In this document: piece after piece, positions 44,524 to 53,682 of the stretch
How positions within the stretch are numbered: position 1 is the first letter of the stretch
Layout: each line of letters opens with the position of its first letter
From: Pedococcus sp031456495
GTDB taxonomy: Bacteria > Actinomycetota > Actinomycetes > Actinomycetales > Dermatophilaceae
Direction: 5' to 3'
Assembly (NCBI RefSeq): GCF_031456495.1
Contig: NZ_JAVDUW010000003.1
Span: 682,001-746,000, forward strand
DNA: 64,000 bases
Translations under genes and position numbers: made by a program
Notes under the pieces: model-generated
What the model saw: the letters and a program-made list of their open reading frames with translations, nothing else
Database searches by the model: none
What the model was told of the DNA's origin: nothing

Positions 44524-46305
44524 TCAGCCGCGCTGCTGGGCGGCCCAGGAGGCGTGCAGCGCCGAGTAGACGCCCCCGCGGCCGACGAGCTCGCGGTGCG
44601 GCCCCCGCTCCACGATGTGGCCCTTGTCCACCACGATGACCTCGTCGGCGGCCTCCGCGGTGGACAGCCGGTGGGCGATCGCGATCGAGGTGCGGCCACG
44701 GGTCAGGCCCTCGAGGGCGCGCTGGATGCGCACCTCGGTGGACGGGTCGACCGCCGACGTCGCCTCGTCGAGCACGAGCAGGTCGGGGTCGGCGAGGTAG
44801 GCCCGGGCCAGCGCCACGAGCTGCCGCTCCCCCGCCGACAGCGACTCGCCGCGTTGGCCGACCTCGGTGGCGAGGCCCTGCGGGAGGCCGGAGAGCCAGT
44901 GGTCCAGCCCCAGCTCGGTGATGGCGAGCCGCACGTCGTCGTCGCTCGCCCCCGGCCGGCCGAACCGGACGTTCTCGAGCAGCGTGGCGTCGAACAGGAA
45001 GCCCTCCTGCGGCACGAGGACGACCCGGTCGCGCAGGGAGGAGAACCGCACCTCGCGCAGGTCCGCGCCGTCGATGCGCACGGTGCCCTCGGTCGGGTCC
45101 ATGAGGCGCGTGAGCAGCTTGGCCAGGGTCGACTTGCCCGATCCCGTTTCCCCCACGATCGCCACCCGGGAACGCGGCGCGATGGTCAGCTCGACGTCGT
45201 GCAGGACGGTCTCGCCACCGGGGTAGGCGAAGGACACGTGGTCGAAGTCGACGCTGATCGGCCCGCGCGGCAGGACCACCCCGTCGTCGCCGGGGTCGGC
45301 CACGTCGGCCGGGGTGTCCACCACGCCGATGACCCGGCGCCACCCCGCGACGGCGTTCTGGAGCTCGTTGAGGATCTCGGTGGCCTGCTGCACCGGCTGG
45401 GTGAACAGGTTCACGAGGAACAGGAACGCGAGCAGCTGGCCGAGGGTGAGGTGGCCGCGCGTCGCCTGCACCGTGCCGACGACGAGGACGACGGCCAGCG
45501 TCAGCCCGGCGACCAGCTGGCCGGACGAGAACGCGACGACCGATCGGACCTGCGCGCGGATCGACGCGGCACGGTGGGCGTCGATCGCGGCGTCGATGCG
45601 CTCGGCGGTGCGTTCCTCGACGCCGTAGGCGCGGATGGTCGACGCGCCGACGACCGACTCGGACACCGCCGCCAACAGGTCACCGACCCGCTCACGCACC
45701 TGGGTGTACGCCCGCCCGACGACCCGCTGGAAGCGCCGGATCACCAGCAGCAGCGGCACGAAGCAGAGCCACACCACAGCCGCCAGCAGCGGGCTGTAGT
45801 AGACCATCAGCCCGGTCGCCACGACGATCTGTCCGAGGCTGAGGATGAGGATGATCCCGCCGAACTGCACGAACTGGCTGATCGTGTCGACGTCGGAGGT
45901 GACACGGCTGACCATGGAACCGCGCCGCTCGGTGTTCTGGGTCAGCATCGACAGGTCGTGGATGTGCCGGAACGCCTTGAGCCGCAACGTCGCCAGCCCC
46001 GCCTCGGACGCGCGGTAGAGGCGCACGTTCACGGCATACGCGCTCACGGCGGTGGCCACCACGGCGATCAGCGCGAGCAGGACGTACCTGGTGACCAGCG
46101 CGGGTTCGGGGCCGCCCTTCCCGAGCAGCCCGTGGTCGGTGGTCTGCTGCACCACGAACGGCACGACGATGCGGCCCACCGTGGTGATCGCGGCGAGGCC
46201 CAGCGTGACGCCGATGCCCTTGCGCAGCTCGGGCGACAGGTTCAGGCCGCGTCGCAGCGTGTCGACCGTGCCGAGCGAGGAGGTGGCGTCGATGGACGTG
46301 CTCAC
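44524..46305 (-). CDS. ABC exporter half-transporter, catalytic NBD with atypical signature
   Basis: 593 residues: about six transmembrane helices (20-320), then an ATPase domain. Walker A is VGETGSGKST, Walker B LLVLDEATSAVD with the catalytic Glu, and IAHRLST holds the switch His, so its own ATP-binding core is intact. The ABC signature, however, is LSAGE rather than LSGGQ. This complements its partner, whose signature is normal but whose Walker B and switch residues are altered. Together they form a heterodimeric exporter with one working site, as in TM287/288 and BmrCD. The GTG overlaps the partner stop by 4 bases. The substrate is unknown. Confidence 0.93.
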   Translation of the reverse strand: MSTSIDATSSLGTVDTLRRGLNLSPELRKGIGVTLGLAAITTVGRIVVPFVVQQTTDHGLLGKGGPEPALVTRYVLLALIAVVATAVSAYAVNVRLYRASEAGLATLRLKAFRHIHDLSMLTQNTERRGSMVSRVTSDVDTISQFVQFGGIILILSLGQIVVATGLMVYYSPLLAAVVWLCFVPLLLVIRRFQRVVGRAYTQVRERVGDLLAAVSESVVGASTIRAYGVEERTAERIDAAIDAHRAASIRAQVRSVVAFSSGQLVAGLTLAVVLVVGTVQATRGHLTLGQLLAFLFLVNLFTQPVQQATEILNELQNAVAGWRRVIGVVDTPADVADPGDDGVVLPRGPISVDFDHVSFAYPGGETVLHDVELTIAPRSRVAIVGETGSGKSTLAKLLTRLMDPTEGTVRIDGADLREVRFSSLRDRVVLVPQEGFLFDATLLENVRFGRPGASDDDVRLAITELGLDHWLSGLPQGLATEVGQRGESLSAGERQLVALARAYLADPDLLVLDEATSAVDPSTEVRIQRALEGLTRGRTSIAIAHRLSTAEAADEVIVVDKGHIVERGPHRELVGRGGVYSALHASWAAQQRG

Positions 46306-48128
46306 GCGCGTACCTCCTCGTCGGACGCGACGGCGGCCCGCTCGGCCGCCTCCCGGGCGTATGCCGTGACGAGCCGCTCGTACCCCGTGCAGCGGCCGAG
46401 GAGCTCGGCGTGGGTGCCGTGGTCGAGGACGCGCCCGTTCTCGACGTAGACGATCTCGTCGGCGAGGGTGATCGTGGACATCCGGTAGGCGACGACGAGG
46501 ACCGTGGTCCCCTCGCTCGACCGGCGCAGGGCACCGAGGATCGCCTGCTCCACCGACGGGTCGACGGCGCTCGTCGCGTCGTCGAGGACCAGGAGGCGCG
46601 GTGAACGGATCACAGCGCGGGCCAAGGCGATCCGCTGGCGCTGTCCACCGGACAGGGAGGCTCCGCGCTCCCCCACGTGCGTGTCCAGACCTGCCGGGAG
46701 CGCGCGGACGAAGCCGTCGGCCTGCGCCACCTCGAGGGCGTGCCACACCTGCTCGTCGGTGCGCTCGACGCCGAGGGTGACGTTGCCCCGGACGCTGTCG
46801 TCGAACATGAAGGTCTGCTGCGGCACGAGCGCGCCCGCGGCCGGCACCCCACCGCGGGCGACCTCGCGCAGGTCGACCCCGTCGATGCTGACGGTGCCGC
46901 GCTCGGGGTCGACGAGACGCAGGGTGAGGTTGGTCAGGGTCGACTTGCCGGAGCCGGTCGGGCCGACCAGCGCCACCGTCGAGCCGGCGGGGACGTCGAT
47001 GGTGACGTCGTGGATCGCCCGGAACTGCGAGGTGTTCCCCTCCTCGTCGACGACCTCGTAGGAGTAGTCGACGCCGGTGAGGGTCGAGTGCGCCGAGGTC
47101 CCCTGCGGCAGGGTCTCCTCCCCGTGCGTCAGCTCGCCGCGGGCGCGCAGCACGGCGTCGACCCGGTCCCAGCCGACGACCGTGCGGGGCAGCTCGCCGA
47201 GCACCCAGCCCAGGGCGCGCACCGGGAAGGCGAGGACCGAGATGAGGTAGGCGACCTGGACGACGTCGGCCGGCTGGAGGGCGCCCGAGGCGACCTGGTG
47301 CGTGCCGACCGCGAGGACGGCGAGCGTGCCGAGCGTGGGGATCGCCTCGATGACCGGGTCGAACGTGCCGCGCGTGCGGCCGACGTCGACGTTGGCGGCC
47401 TGCAGGCGCCGGGTGACCTCCTCGAACCGGTCGGCCTCCTGCTGCTCGCGGCCCATGGCCTTGACGACCAGGGCCGCCTCGAACGACTCGTGCGCGACCT
47501 CGCTCACCTCGGCCCGCAGCTGCTGGGCGCGGGCGATCCGCGGCGACATCGCCCGCTGGAACACCATGTTCGCGAGGAAGAGCGCCGGGAAGACGGTGAG
47601 GCCGATGATGGCCATGACCGGGTCGACCAGGACCATCTGGACGATCCCGGCGATGAGCATGACGATGACGCCGAGGGCCATCGGCAGTGGCGCGAAGACG
47701 TTCCACGTGGCCTCGACGTCGGCGTTGGCGTTCGACAGCAGCTGGCCCGAGGGGTGGCGGTGGTGCCACGACAGCGGCAGCCGCAGGTACTGCCGGGTGA
47801 CCTCGCGGCGGAACTGCGCGGCGACGTTGTACATCGTGTAGCCGGCGGCGATCCGGCGGATGACCACGCCGACCACGTTGAGGCACACCACCCCGGCCAC
47901 CCAGCCGAAGGTCGCCCACAGCTGGTGGGCGGTCGCGTGCCCGGCCTCGACGGCGGGCTGCACCTGCTCCCGGGTCACCTTGCCGATGGCCCACGCCGTG
48001 AGCACGGTCATCACGCCGTAGACGGTGCTGCCGGCCACGGCGAAGGCGAACCAGCGCGGCTCCCGGCGGACCCCGACCCACACGATCCGGAGGGCGCGAC
48101 GCAGCGACGGGGCGGCGTCGACGGGCAC
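46302..48128 (-). CDS. ABC exporter half-transporter, degenerate NBD
   Basis: 608 residues: about six transmembrane helices, then an ATPase domain. Walker A is VGPTGSGKST and the signature LSGGQRQRIALARA is canonical, but Walker B reads LLVLDDATSAVD, with Asp in place of the catalytic Glu, and the switch position reads VAYRMST, with Tyr in place of His. These changes mark the non-hydrolysing site of a heterodimeric exporter. The GTG at 48128 has GGAGG 6 bases upstream. It is the first gene of the pair, followed with a 4-base overlap. Confidence 0.93.
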   Translation of the reverse strand: MPVDAAPSLRRALRIVWVGVRREPRWFAFAVAGSTVYGVMTVLTAWAIGKVTREQVQPAVEAGHATAHQLWATFGWVAGVVCLNVVGVVIRRIAAGYTMYNVAAQFRREVTRQYLRLPLSWHHRHPSGQLLSNANADVEATWNVFAPLPMALGVIVMLIAGIVQMVLVDPVMAIIGLTVFPALFLANMVFQRAMSPRIARAQQLRAEVSEVAHESFEAALVVKAMGREQQEADRFEEVTRRLQAANVDVGRTRGTFDPVIEAIPTLGTLAVLAVGTHQVASGALQPADVVQVAYLISVLAFPVRALGWVLGELPRTVVGWDRVDAVLRARGELTHGEETLPQGTSAHSTLTGVDYSYEVVDEEGNTSQFRAIHDVTIDVPAGSTVALVGPTGSGKSTLTNLTLRLVDPERGTVSIDGVDLREVARGGVPAAGALVPQQTFMFDDSVRGNVTLGVERTDEQVWHALEVAQADGFVRALPAGLDTHVGERGASLSGGQRQRIALARAVIRSPRLLVLDDATSAVDPSVEQAILGALRRSSEGTTVLVVAYRMSTITLADEIVYVENGRVLDHGTHAELLGRCTGYERLVTAYAREAAERAAVASDEEVRA

Positions 48129-48195
48129 AGCGAACCTCCGGCAGGTGGTGGTGGGCGAGACGGCAAGCGTATGCCGCGACAGGCATGATGATCGC

Positions 48196-48840
48196 ATGAC
48201 CTCCCTGGCCCGCCGCGAGCGGTTTTCCCTCTGCGACACCTTCGCCCGGACGGGGCCGGACGCCCCGACCCTGTGCTCGCCGTGGACCACCGCCGACCTC
48301 GCCGCTCACCTGGTCATCCGCGACCGCCGGCCGGACCTCGGCGTGGGGATCGTGCTGCCACCGCTGGCCGGGCGGCTCGAGGACGGCATGAAGGAGTACG
48401 CCGCCAAGCCGTGGGCGGAGCTCGTGGACCTGGTGCGCAGCGGTCCCCCCGTCTGGTCGCCGTTGCGCGTCCCCCAGCTCGACGACGTGGCCAACCTCTC
48501 CGAGTACTTCGTCCACCACGAGGACGTCCTGCGGGGTGACGAGACGCCCGGCCCGCGCCGGCAGGTGTCGCCGGAGCTGTCCGACGCCCTGTGGTCCCAG
48601 CTCTCGCGCGTCGCGCGGCTGTGCTTCCGCCGCAGCCCGGTCGGCGTCGTGCTGTCCACGCCGGACGGCCGCCGCATCCACGCCCGGGGCACGACCGAGC
48701 TCGGCACCGTCGTCCTGGAGGGACCACCGGAGGAGCTGCTGCTCGCGGCCTTCGGACGGCACCGGGTCGCCGACCTCGAGGTGACCGGCGGCGACGACGC
48801 CGTCGCCGCGCTCTGGGCCGCGCCCGTCGGCCTGGGCTGA
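48196..48840 (+). CDS. TIGR03085 family metal-binding protein
   Basis: 214 residues related to the DinB/mycothiol-dependent isomerase fold. MTSLARRERFSLCDTFARTG and GPDAPTLCSPWTTADLAAHL open the protein as in TIGR03085, and FVHHEDVLRGDE supplies likely metal-ligand histidines. The later GVVLSTPDGRRIHARG and LEGPPEELLLAAFGR match the C-terminal half of such proteins. The reaction is unknown. CATGAT ends 6 bases before the ATG at 48196 and there is no Shine-Dalgarno sequence, so it is probably leaderless. Confidence 0.85.
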   Translation: MTSLARRERFSLCDTFARTGPDAPTLCSPWTTADLAAHLVIRDRRPDLGVGIVLPPLAGRLEDGMKEYAAKPWAELVDLVRSGPPVWSPLRVPQLDDVANLSEYFVHHEDVLRGDETPGPRRQVSPELSDALWSQLSRVARLCFRRSPVGVVLSTPDGRRIHARGTTELGTVVLEGPPEELLLAAFGRHRVADLEVTGGDDAVAALWAAPVGLG

Positions 48841-48994
48841 GACGCCTGGTCGGGTCGGGCTGAGCGGCCGAGCAGCGCCGGCCGGAAGTCCCGGGAGGGT
48901 GTGCCGCGCTGTCCCTGTGGTGCGGGACACCCGGCCCGCGACGGTGGTGGAACACCAGACAGAGCCCGCACGGGCCCGACCAAGGAGTTCCGCC

Positions 48995-49759
48995 GTGAGC
49001 ACCACCGAGCTTTCCTCCCGCACCCTCGTCCGCGACGACGTCGCCGACCGCAACCCGGCCGAGCCGCCGGCCACGACGCGTGGCGGCCGCGGCCGGCTGT
49101 GGGCCCTCACCGGGCCGCTGGCCGCCGTCGCGGCATCCGCCGGCTCGGTCGTCGCCGACCTGGGCAACCCGGTCTACGACCCGAAGACGTCGGGCGACGC
49201 CGACCGGATCCTCGCCACCCTGGCCCAGCACGGGGGCGCGCTGACCGTCTTCCACGTCGTGACGTCGGCGGCTGCCCTGCTGCTGCTCGTCTACGGGGCC
49301 GGCGTTGCCCGCCGGCTCCGCTTCGCACTGCCCGCCGACAGCATGCTGCCGACCGTGGCCGTCGCCGGCACCACCGTCACCTCGGCGGTGCTCCTGCTCG
49401 GCACCGGCCTCGACACCGAGGTCATCGAGGGCGTCACCCGCCCGGAGACCTTCGTGCACGAGACCGCGGCGCTCTACGGCCACTGGATCGGCACGATCCC
49501 CTACCTGTGGACCGCGGTCGGCCTCACCGGGCTCGCGATCGCGTGGGCGGCCTGGCGCCACCGCGCCGTCCCGCGCTGGATCGGCCTGGCGGCCCTCGTC
49601 CTCGGCGGCCTGACCGCCGTGGCGGGGATCTCGCCGCTGGAGTACATCGCGAGCCTCCCCGGCCAGCTCATGGTCATCGTCACCGGCCTCGGGTTCGCCC
49701 TCGGCGACCGGGCACACCGCAGGGGCGCGGACCACGGAAACGGGTCCGCCCGGGCCTGA
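48995..49759 (+). CDS. Six-helix membrane protein of unknown function
   Basis: 254 residues. A polar N-terminus of about 40 residues is followed by about six hydrophobic helices, with GNPVYDPKTSGDADRILATL and TEVIEGVTRPETFVHETAAL as outside loops. It resembles DUF4386-type integral membrane proteins, but I am not sure of the family. AAGGAG lies 7 bases before the GTG at 48995. It is 20 bases upstream of the histidine kinase and may belong to the same system. Confidence 0.65.
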   Translation: MSTTELSSRTLVRDDVADRNPAEPPATTRGGRGRLWALTGPLAAVAASAGSVVADLGNPVYDPKTSGDADRILATLAQHGGALTVFHVVTSAAALLLLVYGAGVARRLRFALPADSMLPTVAVAGTTVTSAVLLLGTGLDTEVIEGVTRPETFVHETAALYGHWIGTIPYLWTAVGLTGLAIAWAAWRHRAVPRWIGLAALVLGGLTAVAGISPLEYIASLPGQLMVIVTGLGFALGDRAHRRGADHGNGSARA

Positions 49760-49767
49760 CCACGGGC

Positions 49768-49773
49768 CACAAT
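49768..49773 (+). promoter_or_regulatory. Putative -10 box of a leaderless histidine kinase promoter
   Basis: CACAAT is followed by CCCACT and then the GTG start at 49780. It is identical to the hexamer before hisI, with the same 6-base spacing. It lies in the 20-base gap after the membrane gene, so the two-component pair could be transcribed alone. Confidence 0.5.
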
Positions 49774-49779
49774 CCCACT

Positions 49780-51864
49780 GTGACCGTGACCGCACGCACG
49801 ATCGCCTCAGCGACGAATCCCGCCGACCGTCGCCGGCAGCTCCGACTCGGGCTGCTGGCGACGGTCGGTGTCGTCGTGTTCGCCGCGACCGTGCTGCTGG
49901 CGGCCCAGGTGAGCCGGGCGCAGCGCGAGTCCTACGGCATGTCGTTGTCGCCCGGCTGGGACTCCGGTCTCAACGGCCTGGTGCTGCTGGCCCTCGGTCT
50001 CGTCGTCCTCTGGCGCCTGCCACGACAGGTCGTGGGACGGGTCATGGTGGTGTTCGGCCTGTTCTGGCTGCTCGTCGGCTTCTGCGACGCGTACGACGCC
50101 TGGGCCCTGCGCGACGCGCCACCACCGCCGGCGGGTGCGCAGCTGGCGCTGTGGTTCTCCGGCCGGTTCGGGAGCTTCCTGCTCGTCGGCGTGCCCCTGC
50201 TCCTCCTGCTCTACCCCACCGGGCGGTTCCTGGGCGGCGCCTGGGGCGTCGTCAGCCGGCTGGCCGTCGCCGCCGTCGTCCTCTGGGCCACGGCCGTCGT
50301 CCTCCTGCCCGGCAGCCTGAACGGCGACCCCACCGGCGCAGCGGGTCTCTCGTACGACGCGGGCACCCTCCGGGTGGACCCGCGCGTGGGCGACGCCGTC
50401 ACAGGGGTGCTGGGTGTGCTCGCCATCTGCGGTGGGCTCGCGAGCGTCGCCGTCGTGTGGCGCCGCCACCGACGCTCGACCGGACTCGAGCGCCGGCGCA
50501 TCCGGTGGCTGCTCTGGGCTGCGACCGCCGTAGTCGTGCTGTTCGTCGCGGCCTCGCTCGTGCCCCTGTCCACCCGCGCCCAGGACGTGCTGTTCGCGGT
50601 GGGGGTGCTGCTGCCCGCCGTCGCGGTCACCATCGGCCTCGTGCAGCCCGACCTGGTGGGGGTCGACGAGCTGCTCTCGGGCACGCTGCTCAACGGCGTC
50701 GCCGCCACGGCCGTCGTCGGCGTCGACCTGGCCGTCCTGGCCCTCCTTACGGACGGGCTCGGCCTGCAGCTCGACCAGCGCACCGTGGTGGTGCTCGTCC
50801 TGGGCCTCGGGGCGATGGTCTACCTGGGCCTGCGGCACCTGCTCGTCGGTCGCGTCCGCAGGCTCGTCTTCGGCACCCGCGACGACCCGTACGACGCCGT
50901 CGCAGGGCTGGCGTCCCGGCTGGAGTCGGCAGCGGACGCACGCGGCCAGCTCGCCGCGGTGGCCGACGCCGTGGCCCGGGCCTTCGGGGTCCGCTACGTG
51001 CGGGTCGAGGTCGACCGGCCGGGCGGCGGTCGGCTCACCGCCACGCACGGGTCCGAGCCGGCGGTCGTGCGCAGCCTGCCGGTCACCTTCCGCGAGGCGA
51101 CGATCGGGCGCCTCGTCCTGCCCCGGGACGGAGTCCGGGCCCGGCTCTCCTCCCGGGACGAGGCGCTGCTCGGCGACCTCGTGCGCCAGGCCGCCCTCGC
51201 GGCCCGCAGCGCCCGGCTCACCGAGGAACTGCAGGACAGCCGCGAGCGGCTGGTCCTTGCCCGCGAGGAGGAGCGACGGCGGATCCGGCGCGACCTGCAC
51301 GACGGCCTCGGACCGGCGCTCAGCGGGGTCGTCTTCCGCCTGGAGACGGCCAGGCTCGTGCTGTCCGAGGACCCGGACGCGGCGTCCCGGAGCCTGGAGG
51401 TGGCCGCGACGCAGGTGCAGGACGTCGTGGCCGACGTCCGCCGGCTGGTGCACGACCTGCGACCGCCCGCGTTGGACGACCTCGGCCTCGTCGGCGCCCT
51501 GCGCCAGCAGGCGACGTCCCTGTCCGGGCCGGGCTTCGCCGTGCGCGTCGAGGCCGACGGCGTGGACGCGCTGCCCGCGGCCGTCGAGGTCGCGGCATAC
51601 CGGGTCGTCGGGGAGGCGGTCACGAACGTGGCTCGGCACGCGCGGGCCACGCGGTGCGACGTCCGCCTGCAGGTCGCGGACGACGAGCTGCACCTGCGCG
51701 TCCGTGACGACGGGATCGGTGTCGACCCCGCCGCCGTAGCCGGCGTCGGCCTGGTGTCCCTGCGCGAGCGCGTCGCCGAGCTCGGCGGCACCGCCGAGGT
51801 CGTCTGCCCACCCGAGGGCGGCACCGTCGTGCGCGCCCGGCTGCCCCTGAGGAGCCCACCGTGA
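49780..51864 (+). CDS. Sensor histidine kinase with multi-helix membrane domain
   Basis: 694 residues. About eight transmembrane helices fill residues 20-345, followed by a GAF-like region (DARGQLAAVADAVARAFGVR), a coiled helix and a HisKA_3 kinase core: RRIRRDLHDGLGPALSG carries phospho-acceptor His507, and VRDDGIGVDPAAVAGVGL with GTVVRARLPL form the ATP site. This NarL/LuxR-partner class senses membrane or envelope signals; the signal is unknown. The start GTG at 49780 has CACAAT ending 6 bases upstream. The stop overlaps the regulator gene by 4 bases. Confidence 0.9.
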   Translation: MTVTARTIASATNPADRRRQLRLGLLATVGVVVFAATVLLAAQVSRAQRESYGMSLSPGWDSGLNGLVLLALGLVVLWRLPRQVVGRVMVVFGLFWLLVGFCDAYDAWALRDAPPPPAGAQLALWFSGRFGSFLLVGVPLLLLLYPTGRFLGGAWGVVSRLAVAAVVLWATAVVLLPGSLNGDPTGAAGLSYDAGTLRVDPRVGDAVTGVLGVLAICGGLASVAVVWRRHRRSTGLERRRIRWLLWAATAVVVLFVAASLVPLSTRAQDVLFAVGVLLPAVAVTIGLVQPDLVGVDELLSGTLLNGVAATAVVGVDLAVLALLTDGLGLQLDQRTVVVLVLGLGAMVYLGLRHLLVGRVRRLVFGTRDDPYDAVAGLASRLESAADARGQLAAVADAVARAFGVRYVRVEVDRPGGGRLTATHGSEPAVVRSLPVTFREATIGRLVLPRDGVRARLSSRDEALLGDLVRQAALAARSARLTEELQDSRERLVLAREEERRRIRRDLHDGLGPALSGVVFRLETARLVLSEDPDAASRSLEVAATQVQDVVADVRRLVHDLRPPALDDLGLVGALRQQATSLSGPGFAVRVEADGVDALPAAVEVAAYRVVGEAVTNVARHARATRCDVRLQVADDELHLRVRDDGIGVDPAAVAGVGLVSLRERVAELGGTAEVVCPPEGGTVVRARLPLRSPP

Positions 51865-52511
51865 CCGAACCCGTGATCCGCGTCGTGCTCGCGGACGACC
51901 ACCAGGTGCTCCGCGACGGCCTCGTCGCCCTGCTCGACGCGCTGCCCGGCCTGGAGGTCGTCGGCACCGCCGCGGACGGCCGCGACGCCGTCCTCACCGC
52001 CCGCGAGACCGAGCCGGACGTCGTCGTCATGGACATCCAGATGCCGCACCTCGACGGCATCGAGGCCACCCGCCAGGTCGTCGCGGCCCGGCCGGGCACC
52101 GCCGTCGTCATCCTCACCATGAACGAGGACGACGACACGATCATGGGCGCCCTGCGCGCGGGCGCCCGCGGCTACCTGCTCAAGGGCTCCTCGGCTGCGG
52201 AGGTGCAGCAGGCGATCCGCGCGGCGGCGGCAGGCGGCATGGTCTTCGGGGCGTCTCTCGCCGCACGCATCGCCGACTTCCTGTCCGGCCGGCCGAGCAC
52301 CCCCGATGTGCCGTTCCCCGAGCTGACCGAGCGCGAGCGCGAGATCCTGGACCACCTCGCGGCGGGCCGGTCGAACGCCGACATCGCCCGCCTGACCCAC
52401 CTGTCGGACAAGTCGGTCCGCAATGCCGTCTCCTCGGTCTACGCCAAGCTTCATGCCGCCGACCGCGCCGACGCCATCATCAAGGCGAGGGACGCCGGCC
52501 TCGGCCGCTGA
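51861..52511 (+). CDS. LuxR/NarL-type response regulator
   Basis: 216 residues. The receiver domain has the acidic pair D12-D13 (VVLADDHQVLRDG), phospho-acceptor D58 (VVVMDIQMPHLDG), and the conserved Lys in GYLLKGSS. The C-terminal helix-turn-helix is TEREREILDHLAAGRSNADI and the following LSDKSVRNAVSSVYAKLHAA. It pairs with the kinase encoded with a 4-base overlap. Its target genes are not evident; the upstream membrane gene is one candidate. Confidence 0.94.
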   Translation: MTEPVIRVVLADDHQVLRDGLVALLDALPGLEVVGTAADGRDAVLTARETEPDVVVMDIQMPHLDGIEATRQVVAARPGTAVVILTMNEDDDTIMGALRAGARGYLLKGSSAAEVQQAIRAAAAGGMVFGASLAARIADFLSGRPSTPDVPFPELTEREREILDHLAAGRSNADIARLTHLSDKSVRNAVSSVYAKLHAADRADAIIKARDAGLGR

Positions 52512-52513
52512 GC

Positions 52514-52586
52514 CGCAACACGGCAGTTGCGGACGCGAAACGGCGGTTCTGGGGCCCCGTTTCGTGTCCGCAACTGCCGTGTTGCG
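52514..52586. repeat. Long inverted repeat, 30-base arms with one mismatch
   Basis: The left arm 52514-52543 starts CGCAACACGGCAGTTGCGGA and the right arm 52557-52586 is its inverse with a single mismatch (G in the left arm, A in the inverse of the right), around the 13-base loop CGGTTCTGGGGCC. It begins 3 bases after the response regulator stop and lies between convergent genes. It can act as a bidirectional terminator, but the arms are much longer and more AT rich than other hairpins here, so a REP-like or miniature mobile repeat is also possible. Confidence 0.8.
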
Positions 52587-52630
52587 CGCCCGGGTGCCTG
52601 AGCCCCGTCGTGGCGCAGCCGGGGCTCCCG

Positions 52631-53245
52631 TCAGCGGCGGGGCAGCGAGCGGCCGTCGGGCAGGGTGCGCCCCGACACCAGCGACACCAGGTCACCGAGC
52701 GGGGCACGGAGCGGTTCCCCGCTCCCCCAGGACCAGTCGGCGTCGGTGGCCTCGAGCCGCACACCGGACAGGTCGACCCCGAACCACGAGCCGCCCGTGG
52801 CAGTCACAGCGTCCAGCACCGCCACGACCGCCTCCTGCGGCGCCACGGTCGGCACGCCGAGGGCCACCGTCACGTCGAGCGAGTGGATCACCGCATGGCT
52901 CAGCGCACCGGCCGCTCCCCCGCCCGGTGGCTGCCAGGCGTGCAGCCGGGCCGAGCGCAGCTGCTCGAGGAGCTCCGCCCGGGGCAGGGCCGAGTCGCGC
53001 TGCGCCACCGTGTTCGACAGGACGCCGAAGTCCCCGCCGGCCGCGGCCATCTCCGCGCCCCACTGCTCGGGCGTGAGGCGCGCCGGCATCGTGACGTGGG
53101 CGACCACGTGTGCAACGGTCCAGCCCTCGCACAGCGACGGGCGGCCCCACGGGTCGGCGGCCTCCGTCTCGGCGGCGTCGCCGGTGTCGAGCAGGTCCGC
53201 CAGCCCGGTGAGGGTGGGGGGCACCTTTTCCTGCAGGTCGGTCAT
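52631..53245 (-). CDS. Mycothiol-dependent maleylpyruvate isomerase family protein
   Basis: 204 residues of the MDMPI N-terminal/DinB-like fold. PSLCEGWTVAHVVAHVTMPA is the typical metal-site helix, with its His residues, and HAVIHSLDVTVALGVPTVAP supplies the third ligand region. DLSGVRLEATDADWSWG and the following GDLVSLVSGR close the domain as in relatives. Substrates differ between members and cannot be named. It is the last gene of the ArsR cassette; its ATG overlaps the SRPBCC stop by 4 bases. Confidence 0.88.
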   Translation of the reverse strand: MTDLQEKVPPTLTGLADLLDTGDAAETEAADPWGRPSLCEGWTVAHVVAHVTMPARLTPEQWGAEMAAAGGDFGVLSNTVAQRDSALPRAELLEQLRSARLHAWQPPGGGAAGALSHAVIHSLDVTVALGVPTVAPQEAVVAVLDAVTATGGSWFGVDLSGVRLEATDADWSWGSGEPLRAPLGDLVSLVSGRTLPDGRSLPRR

Positions 53246-53682
53246 GACAGCTCCTCCTGGACGAGTGCGGCGAGGTGGCGCTCGAGCTTGTCGAGCGAGG
53301 TGAGGAAGCCCGCGCGGGCCTGCGGGCGGCGCATGCCCTCCGGCACGTTGCGCTGGGTGATGGTGACGGCGGTGCGCCCGTCGCCGAGGTCCTCCAGCGT
53401 GTTGGTCGTGCTCAGCCCCGAGGCCGGCTCGACCCAGCTGAGCCGCTCGGGCGGGACGACCTCCGTGAACGTCGCGACCATCCGGTGGCTGCCGTGCGAC
53501 CCGACCATGAGCGTCTCGAACCGGCCGCCCGGGCGCAGCTCGACCACGATGCCGTCCACCGGGGTCTGCATGCCCTCCGGCCCCCAGAAGGCGGCCAGCT
53601 CGGCGGGCTCGGTGAGGCAGCGCCAGACGAGCTCTCGCGGCGCCCGGAACACGCGCTCGTGGACGAGGTGGTCCTCGCTCAT
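53242..53682 (-). CDS. AHSA1-type SRPBCC protein
   Basis: 146 residues of the SRPBCC fold in the AHSA1-like branch: HERVFRAPRELVWRCLTEPA, FWGPEGMQTPVDGIVVELRP, FTEVVPPERLSWVEPASGL and ALVQEEL at the end. Such proteins bind hydrophobic ligands and are very often encoded directly after an ArsR regulator, as here. The ATG overlaps the arsR stop and its own stop overlaps the next gene by 4 bases. The ligand is unknown. Confidence 0.9.
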   Translation of the reverse strand: MSEDHLVHERVFRAPRELVWRCLTEPAELAAFWGPEGMQTPVDGIVVELRPGGRFETLMVGSHGSHRMVATFTEVVPPERLSWVEPASGLSTTNTLEDLGDGRTAVTITQRNVPEGMRRPQARAGFLTSLDKLERHLAALVQEELS

